From Pseudevernia furfuracea (lineage: Eukaryota; Ascomycota; Lecanoromycetes; Lecanorales; Parmeliaceae): a stretch of DNA of 64,000 bases. The stretch lies in the NCBI GenBank assembly GCA_022315425.1, contig JAIUPT010000031.1, positions 496,001 through 560,000 of the forward strand, read 5' to 3'. Below are positions 33,470 to 45,451 of this stretch, piece by piece. Numbering within the stretch: the stretch's first letter is position 1; every line of letters begins with the position of its first letter. The notes beneath the pieces are model-generated. The model searched no databases. It was given only the letters and a program-made list of their open reading frames with translations, and was not told the origin of the DNA. A program made the translations under genes and the position numbers.

Positions 33470-34465
33470 TTGCTAAAGCTCGAAGACTATGAAGGTGGAG
33501 ACTTTGTCAGAAAAAGCTACGGCCAAGTCTAAATGCATAAGTCTAGACACACGGGGTGTGAAGATACCGACGAAAAGGTGGTCTAGTTATTTGACCGTAA
33601 GATGGGTCAACGATCGTGAGGCTGACATACTGCTGAAGACGGGTCACGTAAGATTCCACAATTGACCCCAATGAACTGTGGCTAACATAATCTCTAGCGA
33701 TTCGTACTTGGAGCGCAGTAAGTCTTTCGCTATCGAAAAGGATTAGCAATCGTGATGCCGCATTTCGAAGATGGAGAAATGGGGTCACTGGCACAATCTC
33801 CTCTGCGTGGGATGACTTGGCCGCTGCCTCTATTCGACGCTAGATCCATCAGTGGGCAAATACTGAGTGGTATACAGTATCTCCACGAACTGGGATACAT
33901 GCACCGGAACTTTAAGCCTGCAAATGTTCTCGTGAGGAATTTAGACCCGCTCGAGGTTGTGATTTGTGATCATGGATTCGCTCAAAAGTCTTCTAGAGCA
34001 ACGACACCCAGCGATTCTGGGCTGTGGAGTGCTCCAGGATGCCTCTAGCATGTGGCATATTCAAGCCATGGTCCCTCAGTGGATATGTCCTCGATAGGAG
34101 TGACCCTTCTGTGGCTACTGAGTGTGTACGCAAAAGAGGGAAAATACATCAATGATAGAAACTACGATGAGCTCTTTGAAGACAAGATTCGGAAAGCTAT
34201 CAATGCTAGCAACAGCCTCGAAGAGACTGTTGCCCTTTCCGCGGGCCAGATGATGGCAGCTTATCCTCCTACGGAACGACCTACAATCCAACAATGCTGG
34301 AAGTCAGCCTTTTTCGGCATTTGGAAGCTCTGGTCAAACGGGCATTGGATCATAACATGGCTTTCGAGAGCAAAGAGAGGCCTGATAGTTGACGAAAGAG
34401 AAAGTCCAGGTAAAATGCGTCTAGCGGAACAATTCCCCCATATACGAATGGGCACTTGCAGGTGA
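33470..34465 (+). pseudogene. Decayed kinase paralogue of the upstream gene
   Basis: A degraded copy of the neighbouring kinase. The P-loop region is still visible (EDYEGGDFVRKSYGQV) but hits a stop. An intron (GTAAGA near 33649 to CTAG near 33696) lies at the same place as in the intact gene, before RFVLGAQ, which is followed by a TAA. Downstream, GYMHRNFKPANVLV has Asn in place of the catalytic Asp, and CDHGFA replaces the DFG motif. After SAPGCL a TAG interrupts the frame before HVAYSSHGPSVDMSSIGVTL. The C-lobe continues to TGA near 34465 with QMMAAYPPTERPTIQQC, matching the intact copy's QVMTAYYPSNRPKVAAC. Several stops plus two lost catalytic residues make it a pseudogene. Confidence 0.8.
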
Positions 34466-35094
34466 GGAGTACATCAGTACTTGCTCACAGCTCGAATGGA
34501 CCAGCGAGTCTTGGAGTACAGCAGCCCGTTAGAGTCTCCAAAAACCAAGCCAAAGTCCTCATCAGCGACAAACTTCTTGACGCGCGGTCGCGAGCTTCTT
34601 TGACAAGGGACACATGACCACGGATTGCTGATGACGAGATGGAGAAGGGTTGCGTCGCTGTGTCACACTTGGTGGCTGTTTCTGATTTGCTTACCCTCCG
34701 AGTTACATTTTGATTATCTGAAGAAGCCTCGCTGTTGATCAATGATTCTTCTTACTGGCATGGTACGGATGAGCTCTGAATAGTATGCCAATGTACATAA
34801 TATCATCAATAGCGAGCGCCGTGGCAGTATTTCCAGGATCTTTACCTCGCTTTACTTACTTACGAGAATTTATCCGAGCCGTTAAAAGCCGCTAGCCCCG
34901 TGCCCTAAAGTCTGCCCTTATCGTATCGGCGACAACGGCTCAACGGCATGTCTCGAATGTGAGCAAGCTTCAGATCCGAGTGAGGGATAGCAGGAGAGAG
35001 TGGCAACAGTCTATGTTCATTGAACATAAGGCAGCATGATACCTGAAGCTAAGAGTACCATGCCTATCCTACCATCCTAATCGAAACGAAGTCA
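34466..35094. other. Intergenic region upstream of ClpX
   Basis: No gene is seen. AT-rich with short unsupported open frames. Confidence 0.45.
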
Positions 35095-36953
35095 ATGGCT
35101 CTCATTCCCATTGCCTCCGGGCCTCCTCGAACTCAAGCAAGACTCTCATATATAACCCTCTCCTCCGTATACCGCTCCTTCACCACCTCCACATCATCAC
35201 GCTCCTCTACCCAATATCGCCGCTCAGATTTCACAGGCCAGCCATTCACAGGCACCTATGAGCCTGGCGGAAGAACATCAGGGCCTCTTGGAGATGCTTC
35301 TGTTCTCGGGGCGCCAACACTGACACCCAAGGCTCTGAAGGTACATCTCGATAACTTTGTTGTCGGACAGGAACGGGCAAAGAAGGTTTTGAGTGTGGCT
35401 GTATACAATCACTATCAAAGGATACAAGAGTTGCAGCGGCGAGAGAACGAAGAGCATGAGATTCTACAACAGCAGCTACGGAGGGAGATGGCGGAGAGCC
35501 ATCCAATGGAGGGTATACCAATATTTCACGTGGGTAATGTCAGTTTGCTAATTGCTGTCAAGACGAATTCCCAGGCCACCAGCAAGCTATCCCTCTGAAC
35601 CCCCCGTCCTCCGGCTTAGGCGCTGCCCCAATCCTCGACGCATCACCGCTCACCCTCGAGAAAGCTAACATACTTCTTCTCGGGCCCTCGGGCGTAGGCA
35701 AAACCCTTATGGCCAAAACACTTGCCCGAGTGCTAGCCGTCCCCTTCAGCATGTCCGATTGCACGCCTTTCACTCAAGCGGGTTACATAGGCGAAGACGC
35801 TGAACTCTGCGTCCAGCGGTTATTATCAGCGGCCAATTACGACGTTGCAGCTGCAGAAAGAGGTATCATCTGCCTCGACGAAATAGATAAAATTAGCACA
35901 GCGAAAGTCAGCCACGGCAAAGACGTCGGGGGTGAAGGCGTACAGCAAGCACTTCTCAAAATTATAGAAGGCACAACCCTCCAAATCCAAGCCAAGCAAG
36001 AGAAGTCCGCACGCACGCCTGGCTCTCCCAATTCCAACTACCCGACCAACAGTCCGCTCTCCGGCGGCATGATGGGTGGTCCCTCCTCCACCTCTTCTGG
36101 CTCAGGCAACACCTCCTCTGGCCCATTGAAAGTAGAAACATACAGCGTCCGCACTGATAACATTCTCTTCATCTTCGCCGGCGCCTTCACCGGTCTGCAG
36201 AAAATGGTCATGAATCGCATTGCCAAAGGCTCGATAGGATTCGGCTCCCCCATACGCTCTTCTTCGTCATCATCCTCCTTGTCGTCAGGTGGCCGAGATA
36301 GCATGATCTCTGTGAAGACCGGATCAGAGGAAAGCAAGCTCTTCGAAAAACATCTCCCCTTCTTCGCACCCCAATCGCCCGACCAACCAGCCCTAACGGA
36401 ATACAACCCTCTCGATCTAGTCGAGCCTACAGATCTGCAAACATACGGCTTGATACCTGAACTTGTAGGCCGCATACCTGTATCAGCGGCTCTATCCGCA
36501 CTCGATGAAAACGCGCTGGTAAGAGTCCTGACGGAGCCGAGGAACAGCATGATAAAGCAGTACGAACAGCTATTTCAGCTGAGCGGTATAGAATTGCGAT
36601 TCACAAGGGGGGCTTTGAGGGAAGTGGCGAAGAGTGCATTGGGCATGGGCACGGGGGCGAGAGGGTTGAGAACCGTTTGTGAGAGGTTATTGACAGAAAC
36701 GATGTTTGAGGCACCAGGCTCAAGCATCAAGTACGTCCTAATGACTGAAGCCGTTGCCCAGCGCAAGTCCGCGCCTGTGTATCTTGCCAGAGGCCAGCAG
36801 CATAGATTTGAGCAAATCATTGCTGCCGAGGAAGAAGAGTGGGATGCCAAGACAGACAAGGACCAGAATAGGGACGATGGTGCTAGTGCGGATGGTGGAA
36901 CGGGTAGCTTCGAGGAATACAGAGAGAAGAGCAAGGCTGCTGGGGTCATGTGA
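35095..36953 (+). CDS. MCX1: Mitochondrial ClpX-type AAA+ unfoldase
   Basis: An ATP-driven protein unfoldase of the mitochondrial matrix, about 602 residues. Exons 35095-35512 and 35563-36953 (intron GTATAC...CAAG, phase 1). The N-terminus is Ser/Thr/Arg-rich and looks like a mitochondrial targeting sequence. The ClpX core starts at KVHLDNFVVGQERAKKVLSV. Walker A is GPSGVGKT; GYIGEDAE and the Walker B IICLDEIDK follow. GLIPELVGRIPV and the sensor region MGTGARGLRTVCERLL close the AAA+ module. No zinc-binding domain is seen, as expected for fungal mitochondrial ClpX. The middle has a long Ser/Pro/Gly-rich insertion (about 36010-36130) not typical of bacterial ClpX. No ClpP is encoded in this window. 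Confidence 0.93.
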
Positions 36954-37278
36954 CGATATGATATGTGATGTGAATGGATATAGACGGACGGATACAGCGC
37001 AGTATTAGGAAGTTTGAAAGGCATGGGGCTGGCGTCGACCTGTACATAGGAATGGGTGTCTTAAGCGACGACGCTTAAGTATTATGATACTTGGCTTGTT
37101 GAATGCTGTATTCATTTATTCCACAACCTCTATCCGTTCGCCGGGGGAAAAAACGAGCTCAGTCATGTGAGCCGTCCAAAGCTGTTCACCTCAGGTGTGT
37201 AATGATTCTCGAGGCAGCAGGAGCAACACCACGCTTCATATCAACGTACAAGAGAAAGGATACCATAGACATCCATTC
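36954..37278. other. Convergent 3' region of ClpX and YHM2
   Basis: The 325-bp spacer contains a perfect hairpin (see below). No gene is seen. Confidence 0.5.
37059..37078. other. 8-bp perfect inverted repeat with 4-base loop
   Basis: CTTAAGCG (37059-37066) and CGCTTAAG (37071-37078) are separated by ACGA, about 105 bp past the ClpX stop codon. Possibly a 3'-UTR hairpin; a role in transcript ending is only a guess. Confidence 0.7.
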
Positions 37279-38590
37279 TCAATCTAGATGAATCCGGAGT
37301 CAGCATATCTCTTTTGCGATCAAATACGAAGTAGTAAATAGGTCCCGGGAGTGTTCAAGATAACTCACGCTTGGCTGTAACCTTATCCCCGGTGAGTTTC
37401 TCAACAGCTTCCTTCGCCCTGATAGGCAAATATTAGCGATAGCCTCAATGCATTGCATGAGGGATTACTCACATATCACCCAAAGCCACCATGCATATCG
37501 TCTGCCAGACACCCAAGGCAATCCGAGGTGTCACACCGCGGTACAGACCCTTGATGCCGTTGTTCGAGTAGATGTACTTCAGCGTCGTTCCCACCGTCAA
37601 TTTTTTAGGCCGATTTGGATCCTCGGTCTTGCTCTGCATCTCCACTCTAATGACCTCAATAGGTTGGTTCCAAGCACTCAGTCCACCACCAAGTCCACTG
37701 GCTAATATCTTCTCCAAAGAGCCGAGCTTTTGCCCCTCCTCCTTTCCTGTTACTGACCTAATACCTGACTCTGCCAAACGTGATAGGCCAAATCTTGAGC
37801 CCCAATTCGTAGTCTGCCGTATCGCCACAGCGTTGACACCCTTGTTAATCCCCCTTATCCCCTCCTTCCGGTAGATATCCATAAACGTCTCAAAAGTTCC
37901 TGGGGGCTTGACGCCCTTGGCCGCGATCTTGTGTTTTGTGATTTCGACAGTCTTCATGCAAGTGCAGAAGCCCATTGTAGCGTATGCTTGGGCGACGCCT
38001 CCGGCCATGCCGCCAGAGATACCGCCGACGAAGTCGTTGGCTCCGAAGGATTTGGCGTAGAATTCGGCTTCGGAGGCTACGAAGAGGAGGACGGCGCCTT
38101 TTGTGGAAGCTTCGATCCAGGCCCAGGGGATGAGACCTTGGTAGTCTGAGGTAGTGTGTCAGTCACGGTATGGGTTGAGGTCAGTTGAAAGCAATGCTTA
38201 CATCCCAGGACACCGCCTCGTCCCCATACTCTTGAGAGAGCTCCGGCAAAACTGTCGCCTCTATTTGCTGCCATCGTTGTCTTGACCACCTCGAGAGGCT
38301 ATGCTTCGGCGTTAGTATAGGGTGAAATAGAGAAATAGACTTTGGCCTCATTGTACCTGGCCTAGAGTTGTGACCCTAGAGAAGCAAATTGTCAGCCCAC
38401 TCACAGACATCATGCCTCCAGATGTCGACTTACTCAAACATATTCAATCCGGCGCCCACTGTATCAGACCCATGTCAGATTTAGTACCACAGCAGACGGT
38501 CCGGTGTTGCTCACATAGAAGATTACTGAACTTGACGGGCTTCTTCTCGAGGTTTGCCGGCGCAGAGCCCACGACTGGTGTCGTGGCCAT
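37279..38590 (-). CDS. YHM2: Mitochondrial citrate/2-oxoglutarate carrier Yhm2
   Basis: Inner-membrane carrier of the SLC25 family; Yhm2 exchanges citrate and oxoglutarate and was first described as a mitochondrial DNA-associated protein. Start ATG 38590 (MATTPVVGSAPANLEKK). Segments in order: LNMFEVTTLGQ, PLEVVKTTMAANRGDSFAGA, YQGLIPWAWIEASTKGAVLL, FVGGISGGMAGGVAQAYATM, GFCTCMKTVEITKHKIA, AIRQTTNWGSRFGLSRLAES and WNQPIEVIRVEMQSK, closely matching Yhm2. Several short introns interrupt the N-terminal half. A further intron near the C-terminus (donor GTGAGT next to VTAK) leaves only two coding bases plus TGA in the last exon, so the protein ends AKH. The stop is at 37279-37281. Confidence 0.93.
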
Positions 38591-39353
38591 TACGCTTTGG
38601 TTGTATGACTATGGCCCTGACCAAGGGAAGAGTGGTGCTTCGTTGCTGGGACAGGTACTGAGGTCGAGTTTTCAACTCTAGCTTGCAGTAAGAAGAGGGA
38701 TCTTTGTTTCTTTCTTTTAGACCAGATAAGACCAAATCTTGCACGAATCTAAAATAAATGAGAACGAGCCCAGTACAGTCCTTTAGGGAATGACCGGTCA
38801 AATTACGCGCTTCGAATGACAATGGACAAGTTTACGGGGGAAGGATTAATATGATAATCGCCGATGTTTTCGGAGTGCATTGAAGCTCGGAGGCTCGCTC
38901 ACCGTTTCCAATTCAGGGTCCAATTTACCAATGCAAGACGCTAAGGTAATGAATAATGAAGCGGCTTGGCGCGCTTGGTTGGGTGCTATCAGGATACGGA
39001 GTATGTATAAGGTATGTAGTACAGTACTCCTCAAAACATTTCATAGCCTCGCCCAGAGCCTCACGAAGCGCCAAAGCTTGGTTTATTCTGCAGATGATCC
39101 AGCATGCAATCATTCGCAACCATTGCGTGAAGGTCAGCAAACCGAAAGTAGGCTACACTAACACTGACTTCTCCTTACGCTCTCCTTTTCGATTTCCTTG
39201 CCAGACAACGGTTTGTCTTCCTCTCATCATTCACTTCTCCTACGTCAACCTTTTATCGAAAGACTTTTGTGAAGCAAACAGCGTCTAGAGTCAGACGAGT
39301 CGTCATACCAGCGTCTATCGCCTACATCCCTCTCCTAGTGTCGGTGTCTAATA
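38591..39353. other. Divergent region upstream of YHM2 and the DUF6604 pseudogene
   Basis: No intact gene. Short open frames near 38880-39290 show no recognisable content. Confidence 0.45.
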
Positions 39354-41871
39354 ATGTTCTTCGACAATATTTATCAACCCTACAAGAAGCAGACTGACAG
39401 AATCGCTCAATGGCTATTGGTAATGGCTGAGCGGTGTGGCTACAGCCCCGAGTCTTGCCAGAACGAGAACACATCCCGGAAGGCGCCTGGAGGTCGGTTA
39501 AAAGGGAGGGCAAGAAAGGAGGCCCAACGAGAGGAGCCACCTTCTGTTTCCCATGCCCCGACCTTTCGCCTATCTTTGGCTCAGTTCGCAGAGCTTGCTC
39601 ACATCATTGGCAAAAACAAGAGACTCAATGTTCCAGAAATATTCATCAACTTAGTGCAGCATACAATCAAACTCCGAAGAGACCATTCCTGCATTTTCGC
39701 CTCATCTGAAGAAGACCCTGCAATTCGCGAGTCGAACGTGACGCATGACTGCTTTATTAATACTCTGCAAGGCGTCCTCGATATATTGAAATCCAAATGC
39801 GTTTCCTCTTGTAAAGTATCCGAAGTTTCACGGACAAGAGAACCAGATGCAAAGAAAGTCAGCCTGGAGATCCGATTTGCTACCCTTGAAAGTCCATGAG
39901 CCAACAGAGACAGAATTGGACGACTTGAGTATTCGACCATTATTGGCTCGGCAGGAGCAGCCAAAACGGCGCCATGTTTTATACGAGGCCCAGGACAATG
40001 ACGCACGCTTTGTAGTCCTTTGCTACTTTGCTGATCTGCGCAGCATTCGCGAGTTCATCCAGAAGACGTGGGAAGATTAAGCTCGGCAAAGCGAGTCTCA
40101 TGACAGCATCCACTGTGACGAACACTGCATTTGATGCCGTCCGCCACGCGGACGACGAATTTCACGGGGCCTTTCCGTCGCTTGAAAAGTACAGACCAGT
40201 CAGTCTATGGTTCTACCCCAGATTTTGCATGGTCAGCGGCGTGGACGCTATGTACAAGGAAGCGCCAGATGACTTGTTCAACCACGAAATAGCAGACATG
40301 GCAGATTTTATTTACATGCCTACTGCGCAGATCCTCTTCAAATGGAAACGTCGGTTTCCATATCAGGTGGAACCTGAAGCGTGAAGGAAACCACGTAGCG
40401 ACTACGATGCTAGCAGTAGTCCCACGGTGTCTGGCAAGCCCTACTCTGAAATCCGAGGAAAGCTTGCCGAGGACGAAAGAATCTTGACGGAGACATTAAC
40501 GGGGGTCGTCTACCTTGGCCTTTTTGGCCTTGCTATCCCTGGCGTAGACACAATGATTGCAGGTCTTAGGGAAGTAGCAAAAGGTGAAAGGCCAATATCT
40601 GGCTGACTCTGCTTCGCTACTCAGGTCTTGACATCATCAAAGTGACTGGCAGTGGTTATCGGCAGGCTTTCAGGAATTTTACAAATCGCTGGTCGAGACG
40701 CGATAGCAACTCTAGAGAGTATAGAGAGAATAGGCCAGCAGCAACCCAAAAACCAAGTGGGCTCTCAATACAAGCGGTTAGCCAAAAATTCCCGCTTCAA
40801 GAGGACGATTGGGTATATTCATGGTTAGGTCCTCGATGACAATGCTGAGACTAGATAACAAAGTTTCATGCATGACACAGTGCGCGCGAAGCATCCCGAA
40901 CCACACAGGCTACTCGTTCGTGACCCTCTTCTCTGTGGTCTAATCAGATTTTCCTTAAGCATTATGTTTCACAATGAGTAGATTTTGCCAAGGTCTCTAT
41001 GTGTACTGTGCCCACTGCTCATCTTTATCATGCTCTTCGGTTGACATCCAATATGGACCTTGCGTGGCCAGATATGGATCTTTTCATAAGCAATATCGCG
41101 CCGGAAAAGCTTTTCCTTGGAGGACTCCCGAATGACCTCAAATCCTGCCTCAAGCGATTGATGTTGATGCAAGGTGTTTCACAAAGATTCTTCGCGAAGG
41201 GTGGAAAGAGAGGCTCGGACCGGAAGGGTCTTCCTGTCACGCCGTCGATCTCTAAGACTGGCAGAGACTGGCACGAAGCGTCTGCAGTCATCAGTGCCTT
41301 CCGAGACCGACATGTTATGAACAAGATTCTCAAATGGACTTTTGAAACAGTCGAAGCTGTCTTCAAGGAGTCCATGAAGAACAACGCTCAACAACTCGCG
41401 GCCCGTAAATAATGGAAGGAATCTCGGCAGATCGGTATGCTTCCACTGCTCCAGTCGGTCAAAATTGCCATTGCCGCGGAATTACCTGTACTCACATTCG
41501 GTTACTTTGGATCACATCTACGCTGTGAGAACTTCCTTGTCAAGCTACACTCAGAGTTCGCCGAAGACGTGAAAAAGATCGACGGAATCACACATTCAAA
41601 TGACGAGCCGCGCTGGCTCGCAGGAGGCATGGTTTACGCCATACTTCGAGATACTGTCGAATGGGAACTTGTGGCAGAAGACATGGGCGGCGACTGTAGC
41701 CTTTTACGAGAGTGTCGTCTCTTCATGGACGCAGGGGGCTCTGTTATAGGATTTTATCCAGAGCGAAGGCGATTGCGAGAGCAACCGCTCAGGAAATCGT
41801 GCAGAGCAGATGAAGAGGTCGTTGTGAGCAGCTGGAGGACTTCATCACGAGACCCTGATGACTTTACTTAG
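39354..41871 (+). pseudogene. DUF6604-family protein, multiply broken
   Basis: I recognise the fungal DUF6604 family from the start YQPYKKQTDRIAQWLLVMAE, the RARKEAQREE linker, the AELAHIIGKNKRLNVPEIF segment, and later RSIREFIQKTWED, TVTNTAFDAVRHAD, PEPHRLLVRDPLLCGLIRF, HLYHALRL and the C-terminal RWLAGGMVYAIL. These pieces lie in the expected order but in different frames. Breaks: a +1 shift near 39890 (extra A), a -1 shift near 40078, an in-frame TGA at 40382, further stops at about 40603-40980, and a stop at 41410 before the last segment (ending TAG/TAA near 41871). Function of the family is unknown. The breaks in both the N- and C-terminal halves mean no full product can be made. Confidence 0.75.
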
Positions 41872-42945
41872 CGGATACCGATTGTTGCATGGCTGATCAC
41901 AAAGGATAACGGCGGAGGTGGAGCAAGATGTTTGCATTCCATAAGCGCTGTGGCTTTCCCTTTGCATGGCTCAGCTCGGACAAAATTCTCTAGCTTAGCC
42001 CTCAATTCAATTAATTCAATGTCTCAAAACCGAATTGCCTCAGTTCGCATCTAGTCTGTTACTGAGTGTAAAAAAGAGAGACCTATCAAGAGGCACTCTA
42101 TGGGTGTAAGAATGGAAGTGCTTACAGCTGTCAATCGATGTAGTGTTAGCGGCGAAGATTTAGTAGATGGCGAGCTGTGGAGCAATCCTCACATGTCATG
42201 TGATGGGGTAGAGGGAAACCGACATGGTGTGCATAGACCAACGTTAAACATTGTTGAGAAAGGAGAGATCGCAACTACTTACAGCGTCGGATCGATGTGC
42301 TACGAATCGCCTAGGTAGTCAGGGAAGGTAATCAGCCGAGTCAATAGGGAGCAGCCCAAAGTCACCGCAGCGCGTGCGGCTGGGGGAAGGAAGTCAAACG
42401 GGAAAATCGACACCTGGGAAGAGGGTGAGTACGGTATTCGCATATATCAAGCAAGCCGATGCAGTCTACATCTGTAGGAGAGGAGGAGAGGAGGATAGCG
42501 TCGACAATATTGCCCACCATGGCGAAAGAGACGACCAAATTGTGCAGCTACTGATGTCAGCAAAGTCTGGTGAAATGCTTAAAGCCTCTTGATAAGTAGT
42601 TTCCGGCAGAGCGACAAGTGCTTGTTGAAGGAAATTTGTACTGTTGTACTTCTATCTGTGACGGATCGCAATGCCGCCTACCATTCCGATATAAAGACCT
42701 TGCTTTCAAGGTCCTTACACACTGCGGGATGAAGTATTCACAGAATCATTGATGATACATACACAAAGCAAAGTCGCAAAAACACATTTTATCGGTGAAG
42801 AAAGCAATGTTTAGAGCTAAGGACGCAAATCATCAATCAATCTATGCATTACACTTGCATCGCTCAAATCAAGTTCCATCCTTCTTCTCTAAACTATTTT
42901 GCTACCACTTACCGCCCTGCTCAGTCTTACACAGCCTGCAATTAT
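41872..42945. other. Intergenic region, possible remains of the pseudogene's 3' flank
   Basis: About 1.07 kb with short overlapping open frames only. No gene is supported. Confidence 0.45.
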
Positions 42946-44579
42946 CTATAACTTTGCTCCAACAAGCTTCGCCCAAGCCTCCGTGCTAAAAGACTTAGGT
43001 CGCTCAATTGGCGCACCAACGGCACGGTCAATGATCAATTGTGGTAGGACGCCGATGGCACGTGAAACACCAAAGAGCACTGTGTAGAAGCTAGCTTCGG
43101 TCAAGCCATAGTATTGTAGGAGAACACCGGAGTGCTATAATAGAAATCAGCTTTCGCCCTGCCTCGTAGTAGAGCTAAGGGGCCCTTACAGCATCAACAT
43201 TGGGGAACGGATTCTTCGTCTTCCCATGCTCTGTCAAAACTCCCGGGGCAATCTTATACACCTGGCTGACAAGCTTGAACATTGGGTCATCGGGCAAGTG
43301 GCGTAGAGCAAATTCGCGCTGAGAGACGTAGCGGGGGTCGGTTTTGCGGAGGACAGCGTGGCCATAGCCGGGAACGACTTGTCCGGATTTCAGAGTGGAC
43401 CAGAGGTAGTCTGTAATGGCCTTGTCGCTGAGATCGCTGCCGATTTGCTTCTTCATCTTTTGCAGCCAGTTGAGGACTTCTTGGTTGGCTCTGCGAAAGC
43501 AGTCAGTGACGTGGTTATGTAGGGGTGAAAAGGGAGAGGTACAGGCCATGCAGCGGTCCAGCTAGGCCATTGAGACCTGCTGAGAGTGAGAGCATGGGAG
43601 AGCTGAGAGCGCTGCCGACCAAGTGCGTAGTATGAGCGCTGACGTTGCCGCCTTCGTGGTCCGTGTGGATTGTAAGATATAATCGCATTAGTTCGATGAA
43701 ATCCTTGTTCTCGCTGAAGCCGAGCTGGTTGGCAAAGTTGAAGGCATAGTCCTTGTCCTTCTGTACAGCAGGCACTTTGCCATCTTTGTAGACGTTGCGG
43801 TAAATTCTGGCGGCTATAGTTGGCAGCTTGGCAATCAAGTCCATTGAATCTTCGAATGTGTGGCTCCAGTATTCGGTCTTGGGCATACCCCTAGCGTAAG
43901 CCTTTGCGAAGGCAGAGTCGTGTTCAAGAGCTGTGACCGCAAGGGAGAATTGTGCCATTGGGTGCAGGTCATTGGGGCAGCGGTCGATGAGCTCTTCGAT
44001 GAATTTAGGGACGTCAGAGCGGGCGGCCCATTCTGCCGAGAGGTCTCGGACTTGTTGTTCGCTGGGGACTTCGCCGGTAAGGAGGAGCCAGAAGAGACCT
44101 GGCATTGGTTAGCTTCATGGAAGGTCCGGAGCGTCTGCAGGTCTTTGTACCTTCTGGTAAAGGTTCTTCTCCGCCAGGAGCTTTGGGCAGCAACTTTTGA
44201 CATTCTGGAATGGTCTTTCCACGGAACCGAATGCCCTCTTCTGAGTCGAGGACAGAGCCTTCCCACACCAGCGATTTGATACCGCGAGCTCCACCGTAGA
44301 CTTGGTCCAAAGTGACCTCACCAACAACCTTGGAGCCGTATTCTTTCCTCAATTTCTTGATCTTCTCAATCTCACCCGGGAGCTTCTCGGCAAAAGACTC
44401 TTTGAGTGTCTAGAGAAGCAGTCAGCTAGGCCATAAAGTGGCGTAGGCATTGAGCTTACTTGTGTTTTAGCTGAAGAGTAGCATCGTAAGCTGTTGAAAG
44501 CGGCTGCTTTAGCTGGAGATCGGACAGAGCTCAGCGCTGTACGCTGAGCAGCATTGCTGAAACGTAAAGCTGTTGCCAT
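42946..44579 (-). CDS. CIT1: Citrate synthase, mitochondrial
   Basis: Condenses acetyl-CoA and oxaloacetate in the first step of the TCA cycle. ATG 44579; the first 40 residues (MATALRFSNAAQRTALSSVR and on) are a mitochondrial targeting sequence. An intron follows the leader, then ESFAEKLPGEIEKIKKLRKE. Catalytic motifs: HTDHEGGNVSAH, GLNGLAGPLHGL, VPGYGHAVLRKTDPRY and NVDAHSGVLL, which carry the His, His and Asp of the active site. The C-terminus RPKSFSTEAWAKLVGAKL ends at TAG 42946-42948. Length and motif order are normal. A mitochondrial rather than peroxisomal form is inferred from the leader and the absence of an SKL-type tail. Confidence 0.95.
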
Positions 44580-45451
44580 GATGGACTTTGGAAATACGGC
44601 AAAGTCAATTGAGTGAGGTTATGCTTTGATAATAAATAATTCTATAAAGCTGAGCTCCCAAGGGAAAAGAAAATGCTCAACATAAGTAATGTCCGGCTAC
44701 AATGCCCGCACACTACAAAGTAGTCTATGCCGATAGTTGCCTTACCTTGCCGATTTCCTTCGGTGACTTTCATCCTTTCCTCCCTCTCTCTACATTACCA
44801 GTATATCCTCTCGACATTGCATCATCCCGATCGACTTGGTACTATCACGTCTACTTTAATTCTGTCTTCAACTATCAAGTCTCATTCACAGAGTGCTCTT
44901 TTCAAATTCAAGACAAGTAAAACCGCCTGCTCCGACATCAGAATTAATTGACGCTACCATCGGAACTTGCCGCATTCGATTAGCGTGAAGTTCTCACTCA
45001 TAAATCGCCCGCTTTTCTTCATTCTGCCTTCCTTCCAACCATCACGTCACCCACAACCATCAGAATTTCATCACCACACAGAAGAAGAAACTCCGACAAG
45101 CATCAGCATATGGTCTAAGGTGTAAGGAAGACCAAGATCTTACATCAGCAGTAGTTTTGGAGGCTGTGTTGGCTCGGTGTTGATCGCCTTACTTAAAATT
45201 CGATTCCTGCGACACTCCAGTACCAGCTCTGTAACTCTCCACCACTTCGACACTCTCACACCTCGATTCACCACACTTCGACACTCACATTCTCTCTCCT
45301 TTGTCATTTCAATAGCAAATACAAAAGGCATTACTTGCCTCTGCTCACAAAGCACTTAGTCGTACTGCGACCGTAATCATTCCCCCGATCAAAGGCACAG
45401 CTAAAATTGGCTGGAGTAAGCTGTATCTACCCATCTTCTGACACCGCAGCC
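44580..45451. other. Divergent promoter region of citrate synthase and the Nrd1/Seb1-like gene
   Basis: About 870 bp, with a CT-rich leader before 45452. No gene is seen. Confidence 0.5.
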
